Shown: positions 1-9,066, counted from the first letter of the stretch. The stretch is 64,000 bases of DNA from Pedobacter africanus (GCF_900176535.1 NZ_FWXT01000004.1:310001-374000); one strand, 5' to 3'. Made by a program: numbers and translations. The notes: generated from the sequence alone by a model not told the origin.

Positions 1-284
1 GCTCTTCTCAGGAAGAGATCAGGGAAGCAATCTCTTATGGCGCCATTAAGATGAATATCGATACTGATATGCAATGGGCATTCTGGGAAGGTGTGCTGAA
101 CTATTACAAAGCCAATGAAGCTTATCTTCAGGGGCAGATCGGTAACCCGGACGGAGAGGATAAGCCTAATAAAAAATATTACGATCCCCGTGTGTGGCTG
201 CGCAAAGGCGAAGAGCAGTTTGTTGCCCGCTTAAAACAGGCATTCGATGATCTGAACTGTACCAACGCCAGCGACAAGCTGTAG
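1..284 (+). CDS. fbaA: Class II fructose-bisphosphate aldolase, 3' end (partial)
   Basis: C-terminal part of class II (zinc-dependent) fructose-1,6-bisphosphate aldolase, which cleaves FBP to DHAP and glyceraldehyde-3-phosphate in glycolysis. The reading frame is open from base 3, so the gene begins before the window. The residues NIDTDMQWAFWEGVLNYY and the later NKKYYDPRVWLRKGEE match the conserved C-terminus of the E. coli FbaA-type (long class IIA) enzyme, where the Asn/Asp-Thr-Asp segment lies by the substrate pocket. The stop at 282-284 is followed by a strong terminator at 307-337. Identity is secure; only about 94 residues are visible. Confidence 0.93.
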   Translation, partial: SSQEEIREAISYGAIKMNIDTDMQWAFWEGVLNYYKANEAYLQGQIGNPDGEDKPNKKYYDPRVWLRKGEEQFVARLKQAFDDLNCTNASDKL

Positions 285-306
285 TTGTTACCGGATTTAT
301 TGAACG

Positions 307-337
307 GCCGCACCAAAACTATGGTGCGGCTTTTTTT
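307..337 (+). terminator. Rho-independent terminator of fbaA
   Basis: Perfect 8-bp stem (GCCGCACC at 307-314 with GGTGCGGC at 323-330), 8-nt loop, then seven T. It lies 22 bp after the aldolase stop. Confidence 0.9.
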
Positions 338-393
338 GTTTCATTAGGTAGTTGCCTAAATAATGATGACCTTTAGCTTGATCGTACAGGTTT

Positions 394-888
394 ATGAAAA
401 AGAAGCAAGAAAATAACAACAGTTTATTTGAACGTTTTGCCAATGCGGCAACCAAATTTACCGGCAGCTCCCCGGCATTTCTTATCGCTACTGCGATAGT
501 ACTGGTGTGGGCACTAACAGGTCCCCTGTTTGATTATTCGGAAACCTGGCAGCTGGTTATCAATACCGGAACCACTATCATTACTTTTCTGATGGTCTTT
601 TTAATCCAGAAAGCACAGAATAAGGATGGAAAAGCCATCCAGCTGAAACTGAATGAACTGATTGCAGCGCATGAAAGAGCCAGTAACAGGATGGTAGATA
701 TTGAAGACCTGACAGAAGCAGAACTCGATCAGCTGCATAAATTTTATGTCGCCCTTGCTGAACTGGCAAAAAAGGAAAATGATATTCACTGTTCACATTC
801 CATAGATGCTGCTGAAGAAATCCATCAAATTAAAAGAAAAGTAAAAACCATATTGACAAAAAATCATGGAAGCACTACTGGTAAATAA
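394..888 (+). CDS. Low-affinity iron permease family protein
   Basis: 164-aa inner-membrane protein. Two hydrophobic segments lie at about residues 27-45 (FLIATAIVLVWALTGPLF) and 55-75 (LVINTGTTIITFLMVFLIQ), followed by a charged, helical cytoplasmic tail. This layout and the motif after TM2 (QKAQNKDGKAIQLKLNELI) are typical of the bacterial family annotated as low-affinity Fe/Cu permease (COG5478). Transport by this family in bacteria is poorly supported experimentally, so the iron role is by family name only. Its last 23 bp overlap the next gene, which suggests translational coupling. Confidence 0.8.
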   Translation: MKKKQENNNSLFERFANAATKFTGSSPAFLIATAIVLVWALTGPLFDYSETWQLVINTGTTIITFLMVFLIQKAQNKDGKAIQLKLNELIAAHERASNRMVDIEDLTEAELDQLHKFYVALAELAKKENDIHCSHSIDAAEEIHQIKRKVKTILTKNHGSTTGK

Positions 889-1291
889 GGTAAAAACCAA
901 GGAGGAACTGGAAAAGGTATTTGCGGTAAGAAAAAAGGTGTTTGTAGAAGAGCAGAATTGTCCGCCCGAACTGGAATGGGAAAATGAAGAGGAATCGATA
1001 CACTTTTTGGCTGAAATAAACGGGGAACCTTGCGGTGCCTGCCGCTGGCGTAAAACAGAAGCTGGGTATAAGCTGGAGCGTTTTGCCGTGCTAAAGGAGT
1101 TCCGTGGCAAAAGGATAGGACAGGCCCTGGTGGCAGCTGCGCTTGCTGATCTGCCGGAAAGCGCCCATTATATTTACCTCAACGCGCAGTTGGATGCCAT
1201 GCGCCTGTATTCCAGATTTGGCTTCATTGCCGAGGGGGAGCAGTTTGAGGAAGCCGGTATACAGCACATGAAAATGGTAAAAAAAGCCTAG
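866..1291 (+). CDS. GNAT family N-acetyltransferase
   Basis: 141-aa single-domain GNAT. The acetyl-CoA binding motif A is visible as FAVLKEFRGKRIGQALVAAA (the R/Q-x-x-G-x-G/A loop), followed by the late motif YIYLNAQLDAMRLYSRFGF, the usual strand plus Tyr-containing helix. The N-terminal RKKVFVEEQNCPPELEWE resembles ElaA/YjcF-like members. The substrate cannot be read from sequence. The ATG at 866 lies inside the end of the upstream permease-like gene. The 3' end overlaps the convergent HMG-CoA lyase gene by 4 bp. Confidence 0.85.
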   Translation: MEALLVNKVKTKEELEKVFAVRKKVFVEEQNCPPELEWENEEESIHFLAEINGEPCGACRWRKTEAGYKLERFAVLKEFRGKRIGQALVAAALADLPESAHYIYLNAQLDAMRLYSRFGFIAEGEQFEEAGIQHMKMVKKA

Positions 1292-2151
1292 AGGAATACT
1301 TTGGAGGAGTAATCAATTGCTTCCTGCCAGTGTTCCATACTTAAGCCTAAGGGTTCCTTTTGTGCCTGTAAATAGCTGATCAGGTCTTCAGTAGCCATGT
1401 TGCCGGTTAAATCATCCGTTGCCATAGGACAGCCCCCAAAACCCTTCAGGGCACTGTCAAAGCGCCTGCAGCCAGTCTCGTAAGCCGCCTGTATTTTTTC
1501 ATGGCGGGTATTGGGCGTGCTGTGCAGGTGTAACCCAATTTCTACGTCCTCGTAACGCTCCAGTAAGCCTGGTAAAATGGATTTTATCTTCTCGGGCGAA
1601 GAGACCCCGGTGGTGTCCGACAAGGCCAGGATACGCACACCATGACCCACCAGCTGATCTGCCCATTGCTCTACGATTTCTGCATTCCATTCGTCCCCAT
1701 AAGGGTTTCCAAAACCCATTGATAAATAAATCACCGCAGTTTTATTTTGTTTATCGCATAGTTCCAGCAGCTGCTTTACCGTATCCACAGACTGTACTAT
1801 ACTGGAATTGGTATTGCGCTGTTGAAAAGTTTCTGAGATAGAGAAAGGAAAGCCAAGGTAACTGATCTCCCGGTACATCGCAGCGGTTTCTGCACCCCTT
1901 AAATTGGCCACTATGGCCAGCAATTTTGACGATGTATTATCCAAATCAAGCTTTGCCAGAACTTCAGCCGTGTCCCGTAGCTGGGGGATAGCCTTTGGCG
2001 ATACAAAACTACCGAAGTCGATGGTGTCAAAACCAACTTTCAACAGCAGGTTGATATAGGCAGCTTTAATATCGGTAGGTATAAAATCATGGATGCCCTG
2101 CATGGCATCCCTTGGGCATTCAACTAATTTAACCGGCTTTTGTTGTTTCAT
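1288..2151 (-). CDS. Hydroxymethylglutaryl-CoA lyase
   Basis: 287-aa TIM-barrel enzyme of the HMGL-like family. It would split 3-hydroxy-3-methylglutaryl-CoA into acetyl-CoA and acetoacetate, the last step of leucine degradation. Key residues are present: VECPRDAMQ near the N-terminus (catalytic Arg and metal Asp), the metal-binding HLHST, and the active-site loop GFGGCPMA with the Cys followed by GNMATED. Length fits mvaB-type lyases (about 300 aa). It starts 23 bp inside the end of ndh and is probably co-transcribed with it. Related aldolase-type lyases share the fold, but the GGCP loop and the ECPRD start favour HMG-CoA lyase. Confidence 0.85.
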   Translation of the reverse strand: MKQQKPVKLVECPRDAMQGIHDFIPTDIKAAYINLLLKVGFDTIDFGSFVSPKAIPQLRDTAEVLAKLDLDNTSSKLLAIVANLRGAETAAMYREISYLGFPFSISETFQQRNTNSSIVQSVDTVKQLLELCDKQNKTAVIYLSMGFGNPYGDEWNAEIVEQWADQLVGHGVRILALSDTTGVSSPEKIKSILPGLLERYEDVEIGLHLHSTPNTRHEKIQAAYETGCRRFDSALKGFGGCPMATDDLTGNMATEDLISYLQAQKEPLGLSMEHWQEAIDYSSKVFL

Positions 2152-3454
2152 GTACTGCTAGTTCGTCGTCTATACTTTTTTCCTTAAAAAATGGGCGGAT
2201 GATCAGCCTGGTACCCCTATCGTAGCTAAAATAACTCCATACCCAGTTTACAAATACCACCAGTTTGTTCCTGAAGCCCACCAGCGTCATCAAATGTACG
2301 AACATCCAGGTAAACCAGGCAAATACCCCCTGAAAACGGATCTTATGCAGGTCTACCACTGCGCGGTTCCTGCCGACTGTGGCCATGGCACCTTTGTCGA
2401 AGTATTTAAAATGTTCTATGGGTTTTTTCTCTATGATATTGATGAGGTTTCTGGCCAATAACTTACCCTGTTGTATTGCCGCCGGGGCTACGCCCGGATG
2501 CCCGTTAGGGAATTCTTCTGTAATCATGGCTGCCACGTCGCCGATGGCGTAAATATTGGAGTAACCTTCAACCAGGTTAATTTCATTAACTTTCAGCCGA
2601 TTTCCCCTTACCACATGTTCGGTGTTCAGGCCATCTAAAACCACGCCTTTAACGCCGGCCGACCAGATTACGGTGGATGAAGGGATGTGCTGCCCATCGA
2701 CCAGGCTCAACATGGCGCCATCGTAGCCCGATACGCGGGCATTGTTCATGATGGTTACCCCCAGTTCTTTAAGGAAATCGGCTGATTTTTGCTGTGCCTG
2801 TACAGACATGGCACCCAGCAGTTCAGGTGATCCTTCGATCAGGTAGATGTTCACATCGTCTATATTCAGATCTGGATAGTCATTTTTAAGCACGTGTTTT
2901 TTTAGTTCGGCCAATGCCCCGGCAGTTTCCACACCGGTTGGGCCGCCACCTACCACTACAAAGTTGAGCAGCTGTGCCCGATGCAGTGGATCGGGCGCAA
3001 TCTGCGCCGCTTCCAGGTTTTGTAAGATCAGGCTTCTCAGGTTAAGGGCTTCAGGAATCGACTTCATGGGCATGGCATTGTGTTCTATTTCTGCCTGCCC
3101 GAAAAAGTTACTGGTAGAGCCCGTTGCAATTACCAGGTGATCGTACTCAATCACACCTATGGAAGTTTCAATGGTATTGGCTTCAGGGTTCACCTGATGT
3201 GCTTCTGTAACCCTGAAAGTCAGGTTTTTCTGTCCTTTAAAAATCTTACGCAGAGGAAAAGCGATGGAGTCTGCCTCCAGGCCTCCTGTTGCCACCTGGT
3301 ACAACAGGGGCTGGAAGGTGTGGTAGTTGTGCTTATCCAGCATCATCACGTCTACCGGTTTGTTGCGCAGCTTTTTAGCCAATTCAATCCCTCCAAATCC
3401 ACCGCCTACAATAACTATTCTTGGTCTGTTGCCCTTTGGGAAATGTTGCTCCAT
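2129..3454 (-). CDS. ndh: Type II NADH dehydrogenase (NAD(P)/FAD oxidoreductase)
   Basis: 441-aa two-dinucleotide-binding-domain flavoprotein. The FAD-binding motif IVIVGGGFGGIELAKKL is at residues 14-30, the NAD-binding motif NFVVVGGGPTGVETAGALAE is near 165-185, and the second FAD contact is YAIGDVAAM near 300. The C-terminal 80 residues hold amphipathic or hydrophobic stretches (GVFAWFTWMFVHLMTLVGF) that attach such enzymes to the inner membrane. Expected role: non-proton-pumping NADH:quinone oxidation. It lies downstream of secDF behind a terminator and overlaps the HMG-CoA lyase gene. Confidence 0.9.
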   Translation of the reverse strand: MEQHFPKGNRPRIVIVGGGFGGIELAKKLRNKPVDVMMLDKHNYHTFQPLLYQVATGGLEADSIAFPLRKIFKGQKNLTFRVTEAHQVNPEANTIETSIGVIEYDHLVIATGSTSNFFGQAEIEHNAMPMKSIPEALNLRSLILQNLEAAQIAPDPLHRAQLLNFVVVGGGPTGVETAGALAELKKHVLKNDYPDLNIDDVNIYLIEGSPELLGAMSVQAQQKSADFLKELGVTIMNNARVSGYDGAMLSLVDGQHIPSSTVIWSAGVKGVVLDGLNTEHVVRGNRLKVNEINLVEGYSNIYAIGDVAAMITEEFPNGHPGVAPAAIQQGKLLARNLINIIEKKPIEHFKYFDKGAMATVGRNRAVVDLHKIRFQGVFAWFTWMFVHLMTLVGFRNKLVVFVNWVWSYFSYDRGTRLIIRPFFKEKSIDDELAVHETTKAG

Positions 3455-3480
3455 GATCTTGATTTAAGTAAATATACATA

Positions 3481-3511
3481 ACAAACAAAAAGGCACCCAA
3501 AAAGGGTGCCT
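3481..3511 (-). terminator. Terminator downstream of secDF
   Basis: Stem AGGCACCC (3491-3498) with GGGTGCCT (3504-3511), AAAAA loop. On the minus strand it is followed by TTTT and further T-rich sequence. It lies 26 bp after the secDF stop and separates it from ndh. Confidence 0.85.
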
Positions 3512-3536
3512 TTATTTATCACGGGTTTGTAATTAC

Positions 3537-6509
3537 TTATTTTTTGTTTTTCACTCTGGCTTCTCCAAGGTCCAGTACAATCGGGGTAGAGATACACAAT
3601 GATGAATAGGTACCAATGATACGGCCAATCAAAAGGGCGAAAATAAATCCGCGGATGCTGGCACCGCCGAAAATAAAGATTACCAACAATACAAAGAATA
3701 CTGTTAATGAAGTCAGGATAGTACGGCTCAGTGTACTGTTCAGCGCAAAGTTGATCAGGTTTTCTCTTTCTTTTCCGTGCAAATCTTCTTTACCTTGTTC
3801 TGCCAGCTTCTCACGGATCCTGTCAAATACAACTACCGTTTCTGTCATGGTGTAACCCATAACGGTCAGGATCGCTGCGATAAAGTCCTGGCCAATCTCT
3901 AAAGAGAAAGGCATCACACCATCTAAGATGGTATAGAATGAAAGTACCAGCAATACGTCGTGGAACAAGGCGATAACCGCACCTAAACCATAGTTCAGCT
4001 TCTTGAACCTTACCACGATATAAATGAACATCACCAGGCAGGAGAACAGGATGGCTCCATAAGCACCATATACAATGTCGCTCGCAATGATAGGACCTAC
4101 CTTCTCATTACTTTCAATGGTATATTTTACGCCTGTTTTAGCCAGACCAGCCTTTAAAGCATTTTCTACAATCTTATCTGCCTGTATGTCAGAGTCAGTA
4201 ATGTGGAAAGTAGTGGTGATCTTTAACTCATTGTCTGCACCAGCTGTTTTAACGATGGTTTCCGACTCAGGAAATACGCTTGAAAGCTGCGCTTTTACAT
4301 CTTCTGTATGCATTGCTTTATCGAAGTGAACGATATAGGTACGTCCGCCTTTGAAGTCGATACCCAGGTTCAATCCGCCATTTTTAAAGTAGAAGATAAA
4401 ACCTAGAACAATAATTACTGAAGATATGGTATAGTATAATTTTCTGTGCCCAACAAAGTTGAAGGCAATGTTTTTAAATGCATGGATGGTTGCTTTGTTG
4501 CCAAAAGTAATGTTCGCTTTTTTCTCCAGCAGCGTATCGAATACCAAACGTGAGATCAGTACGGCGCAGAATAAAGAAGAAAGGATACCGATACAAAGGG
4601 TAGTGGCAAAGCCCTGAACAGGACCGCTGCCGAAGATGTAAAGGATTACACCCAATACCAGTACGGTTACGTTTGAGTCGATGATAGAAGACATCGCATG
4701 TTTAAAGCCCTCTTTGATAGCAACAGGAGTAGATTTACCTAAATTCAGCTCTTCCCTTACCCGTTCAAAGATCAGGATGTTCGCATCCACCGACAAACCG
4801 ATTACCAATACGATACCGGCAATACCAGGTAAAGTCAATACCGCACCCAGTGATACCAGGACACCCATAATGAAGAACAGGTTGATGACCAAAGCAAGGT
4901 TAGCTACCCAACCAGCTTTGTTGTAATACAGGGCCATGAAAATCAGGATCACCACAAAGGCAAGTACGAATGACAGCAAACCATTGTGGATCGCAGCTTC
5001 ACCCAATGAAGGTCCTACTACAAACTCTCCAACAATTCTTGCCGGGGCAGGCAGTTTACCTGCTTTTAAGATGTTGGCTAAATCCTGTGTATCGTTTTGT
5101 GTAAAGTTACCGGTGATCTGGGAAATGCCGTTAGGAATCTCGTTCTGCACCGTTGGTGCCGAATAAACCGTGTTGTCTAAAACAATCGCAATGGATTTTT
5201 TATCGTTTACATCTGCAGAAGCTTCTGCGGTAATTTTTTTCCATTTGGCGGCACCATCGCCGGTCATGTACATGGTTACTTCCGGTTTACCGTTCTGACC
5301 AAAATCAGCACGGGCATCGCTGATGGCCTCACCACCAAGATCTGGCTTGCCATCTAAAGAAGAAACTTTAATGGCATACAGTTCGAAAATTTTGCTGGTA
5401 TTGGCTACACCAAGGTCAGCAGGTTTAACACTCCACATGAATTTGTAAGTCTGAGGAATGATAGCCGCGATCTCAGGTCTTCTGAAGAACGCATTTACCT
5501 TGGCAGTATCTTTTTGTGCTGCAAAACCAACAACCGGTCCAGGACGCAAAGCCTGTTGTCCGTTTTCGCTCTGGTAGGTTGGAGGCTGTAATACCGCAAA
5601 TAAAGGATTGGATTTTACAGCTTCGTTATTTTTAACGCTGGCCGAATCTTTGGTATCTGTCTTTTTTGCCAGTCCGGCCAGTTTACTTCCGCTTTTTGCA
5701 GCAGTATCCTTTGCGGCTGTTGCAACGGCAGTAGTATCTTTTAAGGTAAGCGCAAGCGTTTTGTTGATGTTCTCCATTACAGGGTACACATCCTGGTTGC
5801 TATACACTTGCCAGAATTGTAATTCAGCTGAACCCTGCAGTAATTTATGCACACGGTCTTTGTCCTGCACACCCGGCATCTCGATCAGGATACGATTGGT
5901 ACCTTCCTGTTTCTGCATGTTCGGACTTACCACACCGAAACCATCAATACGGCTTCTGATGATGATGAACGAACGATCGATTGCACTGGTGGCTTCTTTA
6001 GACAAAAAGCTCTTTACTTCATTGTTGCTTGCATTTGGCTTTAGCAGTTTTGCATTGTCCTGGTTAGAGAAGAAATCTACCAGTTGTTTACCTGGAGCAA
6101 GTTTCTCATATTCATTTACAAACAAAGTGATGAAATCTTTTCCGCCTGCATTCAGTTGCTGCTGGGCGTTCGATAAGGCCTTGTTAAAATTAACATCATC
6201 GGTATTGCCGGCTAATGATTTTACCAGTTCACCTAACGATATTTCCATCGTTACGTTCATACCGCCCTTAAGGTCTAACCCTAAGTTAATTTCTTTTGCT
6301 TTACAGAATTGATAATTAAAACCAAAAAGCGGATAAACCGGCACAGTGGCCATCGAGTCTAAATAAGCTTTTTCTTTTTCTACGTCTCCTTTAGCATAAG
6401 CTTTTGCGTCTCTTTCCACTTTCGAGGTAACAAAGTTGAATGAGAGAGAATACACACAGACAATACCCAAAAGTATTGCCATAAATTTAATAAAACCTTT
6501 ACCCTGCAT
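3537..6509 (-). CDS. secDF: Fused protein translocase subunit SecDF
   Basis: 990-aa single-chain SecDF, which uses the proton motive force to help pull secreted proteins through SecYEG. The N-terminal TM segment is at residues 7-28. The SecD marker LGLDLKGGMNVTME is near residue 75, with the SecD TM block near 510-650 (VLVIGLSVDANILIFERVREE). The SecF half starts near 690 with its own LGIDFKGGRTYIV, and the second TM block contains TMTETVVVFDRIRE. The fused form is usual in Bacteroidota. The large periplasmic part holds an Ala/Lys/Ser/Thr-rich low-complexity stretch around residues 260-300. The ATG follows a -7 element at 6561-6568. Confidence 0.96.
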   Translation of the reverse strand: MQGKGFIKFMAILLGIVCVYSLSFNFVTSKVERDAKAYAKGDVEKEKAYLDSMATVPVYPLFGFNYQFCKAKEINLGLDLKGGMNVTMEISLGELVKSLAGNTDDVNFNKALSNAQQQLNAGGKDFITLFVNEYEKLAPGKQLVDFFSNQDNAKLLKPNASNNEVKSFLSKEATSAIDRSFIIIRSRIDGFGVVSPNMQKQEGTNRILIEMPGVQDKDRVHKLLQGSAELQFWQVYSNQDVYPVMENINKTLALTLKDTTAVATAAKDTAAKSGSKLAGLAKKTDTKDSASVKNNEAVKSNPLFAVLQPPTYQSENGQQALRPGPVVGFAAQKDTAKVNAFFRRPEIAAIIPQTYKFMWSVKPADLGVANTSKIFELYAIKVSSLDGKPDLGGEAISDARADFGQNGKPEVTMYMTGDGAAKWKKITAEASADVNDKKSIAIVLDNTVYSAPTVQNEIPNGISQITGNFTQNDTQDLANILKAGKLPAPARIVGEFVVGPSLGEAAIHNGLLSFVLAFVVILIFMALYYNKAGWVANLALVINLFFIMGVLVSLGAVLTLPGIAGIVLVIGLSVDANILIFERVREELNLGKSTPVAIKEGFKHAMSSIIDSNVTVLVLGVILYIFGSGPVQGFATTLCIGILSSLFCAVLISRLVFDTLLEKKANITFGNKATIHAFKNIAFNFVGHRKLYYTISSVIIVLGFIFYFKNGGLNLGIDFKGGRTYIVHFDKAMHTEDVKAQLSSVFPESETIVKTAGADNELKITTTFHITDSDIQADKIVENALKAGLAKTGVKYTIESNEKVGPIIASDIVYGAYGAILFSCLVMFIYIVVRFKKLNYGLGAVIALFHDVLLVLSFYTILDGVMPFSLEIGQDFIAAILTVMGYTMTETVVVFDRIREKLAEQGKEDLHGKERENLINFALNSTLSRTILTSLTVFFVLLVIFIFGGASIRGFIFALLIGRIIGTYSSLCISTPIVLDLGEARVKNKK

Positions 6510-6560
6510 TTGTTTGTAATAATTAGTCTATATCTGCTATATATTTTTTTAACAAGTCGG

Positions 6561-6568
6561 CAAATCTA
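6561..6568 (-). promoter_or_regulatory. Candidate -7 element for secDF
   Basis: The minus strand reads TAGATTTG, matching the Bacteroidota TAnnTTTG element, 52 bp before the secDF start codon. No clear TTG -33 box is visible. Confidence 0.4.
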
Positions 6569-6622
6569 ATTATTTTTTTAATTAATAGGCCACCTTATTG
6601 TTTTTTTATTATAGAGGCTCAG

Positions 6623-7108
6623 TTATTTCCGTAGAAGTGTCGAAAAAGTATAAGCTACGCTGTTTTTTTCATCGGGTAAGTGCCTTTCAATATTGGTCTC
6701 TTCCCAGATGCCGGCATCAATTTCAGGAAAAAAAGCATCTGCATTATAGCTTTTGTGTACCCTGGTCAGGTAAATGCGGTTGGTACGGGCTAAGGCCGAT
6801 TTATAGATTTCGGCCCCGCCAATAATAAATACTTCAGCTTCGGTACTGCAAAGCGCTACTGCTTCATCCAGATGGTTCACTACTTCGACACCAGGTATCT
6901 CCAACCCCCGCGTTCTTGTAATTACAATGTTACGCCTGTTGGGCAGGGGCCTGCCTATAGAATCATAGGTTTTGCGGCCCATAATAATGGTATGGCCGGT
7001 AGTGATTTGTTTAAAATGCTTCAGATCTGCAGGCAGGTGCCACAGCAATTGGTTGTCTTTTCCTATGGCATGGTTTTCGGCAATGGCAACAACTATAGAA
7101 AGGATCAT
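6623..7108 (-). CDS. folA: Dihydrofolate reductase
   Basis: 161-aa DHFR, which reduces dihydrofolate to tetrahydrofolate with NADPH. It shows the N-terminal IVVAIAENHAIGKDNQLLWH (substrate and NADPH loop), DLKHFKQITTGHTIIMGRKTYDSIG (Asp/Lys/Thr-rich helix and cofactor phosphate loop), the VFIIGGAEIYKSAL glycine pair, and the usual length. Its start codon overlaps the thyA stop by 4 bp, so thyA-folA are translationally coupled, as expected because ThyA produces the dihydrofolate that DHFR recycles. Confidence 0.97.
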   Translation of the reverse strand: MILSIVVAIAENHAIGKDNQLLWHLPADLKHFKQITTGHTIIMGRKTYDSIGRPLPNRRNIVITRTRGLEIPGVEVVNHLDEAVALCSTEAEVFIIGGAEIYKSALARTNRIYLTRVHKSYNADAFFPEIDAGIWEETNIERHLPDEKNSVAYTFSTLLRK

Positions 7109-7899
7109 ACTGCTACCACTCCTTTAATATGCGGATGCGGATCATAGTCTTTAAGCGTAAAATCTTCATATTTAAAACCGAAGATGTCTTTAACTTCAGG
7201 GTTGATTTCCATTAGCGGTAATTGCTTCGGTTCCCGGCTTAGCTGCAGTTTAGCCTGTTCCATATGGTTGTTGTACAAATGGGCATCACCAAGGGTATGG
7301 ATAAAATCGCCATACTGCAGTCCGCATACCTGTGCTACCATCATGGTCAGCAGGGCATAGGAGGCAATATTAAAAGGAACGCCCAAAAATATATCGGCAC
7401 TGCGCTGGTACAGCTGGCAGCTTAATTTTCCATCAGCCACATAGAACTGAAAAAAAGCATGGCATGGCGGAAGCGCCATATTTTCTACCTCTGCAACATT
7501 CCAGGCCGATACGATGATCCTCCTGGAATCGGGATTGTTTTTAATGGTGTTTACAATCTGCGCAATCTGATCTATATATCCGCCATCTGGTTTAGGCCAT
7601 GAACGCCACTGAGAACCATAAACCGGGCCCAGGTCGCCATTTTCATCTGCCCATTCGTCCCAGATCCGCACGCCGTTATCTTTGAGGTATTTGATATTGG
7701 TATCGCCGCTTAAAAACCAGATCAGCTCGTGGATGATCGATTTTAAGTGCAGCTTTTTGGTCGTCACCATTGGAAAACCTTCCTGCAGGTTAAAACGCAT
7801 CTGGTAACCAAATACGCTAATGGTTCCCGTTCCGGTACGGTCGTGCTTTTGCGTGCCATGATCCAGCACATGCTGCATCAGATCTAAGTATTGCTTCAT
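7105..7899 (-). CDS. thyA: Thymidylate synthase
   Basis: 264-aa ThyA, the same length as E. coli ThyA. It methylates dUMP to dTMP using methylene-tetrahydrofolate. The catalytic Cys is in ALPPCHAFFQFYV. The phosphate-binding Arg is in QRSADIFLGVPFNIASYALL, and the C-terminal residues end in KGVVAV. It is first gene of a thyA-folA operon. A -7 element (TACTTTTG on the minus strand) lies 23 bp before the start codon. Confidence 0.98.
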   Translation of the reverse strand: MKQYLDLMQHVLDHGTQKHDRTGTGTISVFGYQMRFNLQEGFPMVTTKKLHLKSIIHELIWFLSGDTNIKYLKDNGVRIWDEWADENGDLGPVYGSQWRSWPKPDGGYIDQIAQIVNTIKNNPDSRRIIVSAWNVAEVENMALPPCHAFFQFYVADGKLSCQLYQRSADIFLGVPFNIASYALLTMMVAQVCGLQYGDFIHTLGDAHLYNNHMEQAKLQLSREPKQLPLMEINPEVKDIFGFKYEDFTLKDYDPHPHIKGVVAV

Positions 7900-7921
7900 A
7901 TATTTACAGAGTACTTGTATG

Positions 7922-7929
7922 CAAAAGTA
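7922..7929 (-). promoter_or_regulatory. Candidate -7 element for thyA
   Basis: The minus strand reads TACTTTTG, matching TAnnTTTG. It gives a short leader before the thyA ATG at 7899. No TTG -33 box is found at the expected distance. Confidence 0.45.
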
Positions 7930-8047
7930 CGCATAAATGTGTACTTATAAAATGTCGGGTACCAATCACTGTTCCGTTACTATCCGTTTTTTTCAACACC
8001 CGGCTTTTCAGGACTGGGTGCTGCTAGGGCAACATTGGTCAGGCAGT

Positions 8048-8872
8048 TTAATTACGCGGGAGTTTCAGCTTGTGGATATCCGACCAAACCGAGGCTTTTT
8101 TACCATTAGGCACAACTTCGGGTGGGGGAAGCACAAATGCCCCGGGGCTAATCACTGCGCCGCATACTCCGGCCGGATTAAAAGCAGGGCCGTTAATCAC
8201 AGTTTTGATGTTGTCCTGCAGAGAAAAATAATTCAGGCCAATGCCGGCAACGCATAAACAGCCATCAGGCACTTCAAAAACAAACTCCTGCGCCGGAACG
8301 GTCTCTTGTGTTTTGCTGATGGTGATGCTTTGCTGCAACGGATAGGTGCGTAAGCCCGGTTCCGGCGCAATAAGCGTAACTGCAATCTTTAGCTCACAAA
8401 CATTTGCCCTGAGCGGAAACTTGAGCTGCTCATCTGTTGTAATTTCAGGAAGGTTTATTTTGAGGGTATTGCCGTCCAGATGTACTTCGGGCCTAACCCA
8501 TAAACTGTTGATCAACGGAGACCTGATGTTGAATTCAGCCCCTGTAAGTCTCGAGAAGCTATCTTCGGAAAAATTGAATTTTTGCGTTTCCGGGTTATAA
8601 CATTGTCTGATGACTTCTTTTACCGGCTTATTAAAGCGATTGATCATATCGCCATCGTAATGGCTCCGGATCAGCATGTTCAAATCCTTGCGGATGGCTT
8701 TTGCCAGTGTGCTGCCCAATCCAAATAAATTGGCAGCTTGTTTTGTCGCTTTTGTTTGTTTAAATTTACGGGGAGCAGTTTGTAAAATTGTCATTCCGTT
8801 TCTGCCCCTTCTGCTTACTACCGGGCCTATCAGGCCTGTTAGGTGTTTTCCATCGAATTTACCCATGTTCAT
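8048..8872 (-). CDS. Uncharacterised 274-aa protein, DUF6266-like layout
   Basis: Not recognised with confidence. The N-terminal 60 residues have a Gly/basic pattern (LTGLIGPVVSRRGRNGM, then Lys/Thr-rich KFKQTKATKQAAN, then a small helical FGLGSTLAKAIR). This recalls the DUF6266 family found in many copies in Sphingobacteriaceae. The rest is predicted beta-rich with a VFEVPDGCLCVAGIGL core and ends in basic residues. No signal peptide or membrane segment is seen, and no catalytic motif. It stands alone between thyA and ispE, next to a 155-bp inverted-repeat element, so it may be an accessory gene. The start could be the ATG at 8872 or at 8866; relatives of this type tend to begin MGK or MAK. 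Confidence 0.6.
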   Translation of the reverse strand: MNMGKFDGKHLTGLIGPVVSRRGRNGMTILQTAPRKFKQTKATKQAANLFGLGSTLAKAIRKDLNMLIRSHYDGDMINRFNKPVKEVIRQCYNPETQKFNFSEDSFSRLTGAEFNIRSPLINSLWVRPEVHLDGNTLKINLPEITTDEQLKFPLRANVCELKIAVTLIAPEPGLRTYPLQQSITISKTQETVPAQEFVFEVPDGCLCVAGIGLNYFSLQDNIKTVINGPAFNPAGVCGAVISPGAFVLPPPEVVPNGKKASVWSDIHKLKLPRN

Positions 8873-8911
8873 TTAAGTTAAATATTTGGCCGTTCCTCTG
8901 TTTGAAGAACC

Positions 8912-9066
8912 TGGTTTGTGCCTGATATGCGCCTGAGGTGATTACAGGTTGAAGATGCATTCCATGTGCGGTGAGTCCGCCTTTTTCCCAAAAAAAGGCG
9001 GACTCACCGCGGACTCATGGCGCAGTCAGCACGGACTCACCTCAGGCGCATATCAGGCACAAACCA
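8912..9066. repeat. 155-bp composite inverted repeat with nested hairpin
   Basis: Two perfect 30-bp arms at 8912-8941 and 9037-9066 are exact reverse complements; each contains the core CTCAGGCGCATATCAGGCAC in one of the two orientations. Nested inside is a second perfect 17-bp hairpin (8970-8986 with 8992-9008, 5-nt loop). The 7-mer GGACTCA occurs directly at 9000, 9011 and 9033, and inverted in the inner arm. There is no T-tract, so it is not an ordinary terminator, and no protein is encoded. It lies in the 360-bp gap 8873-9232 between the minus-strand hypothetical gene and ispE. It may be a small non-autonomous (MITE-like) element or an extragenic palindromic repeat. Confidence 0.85.
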
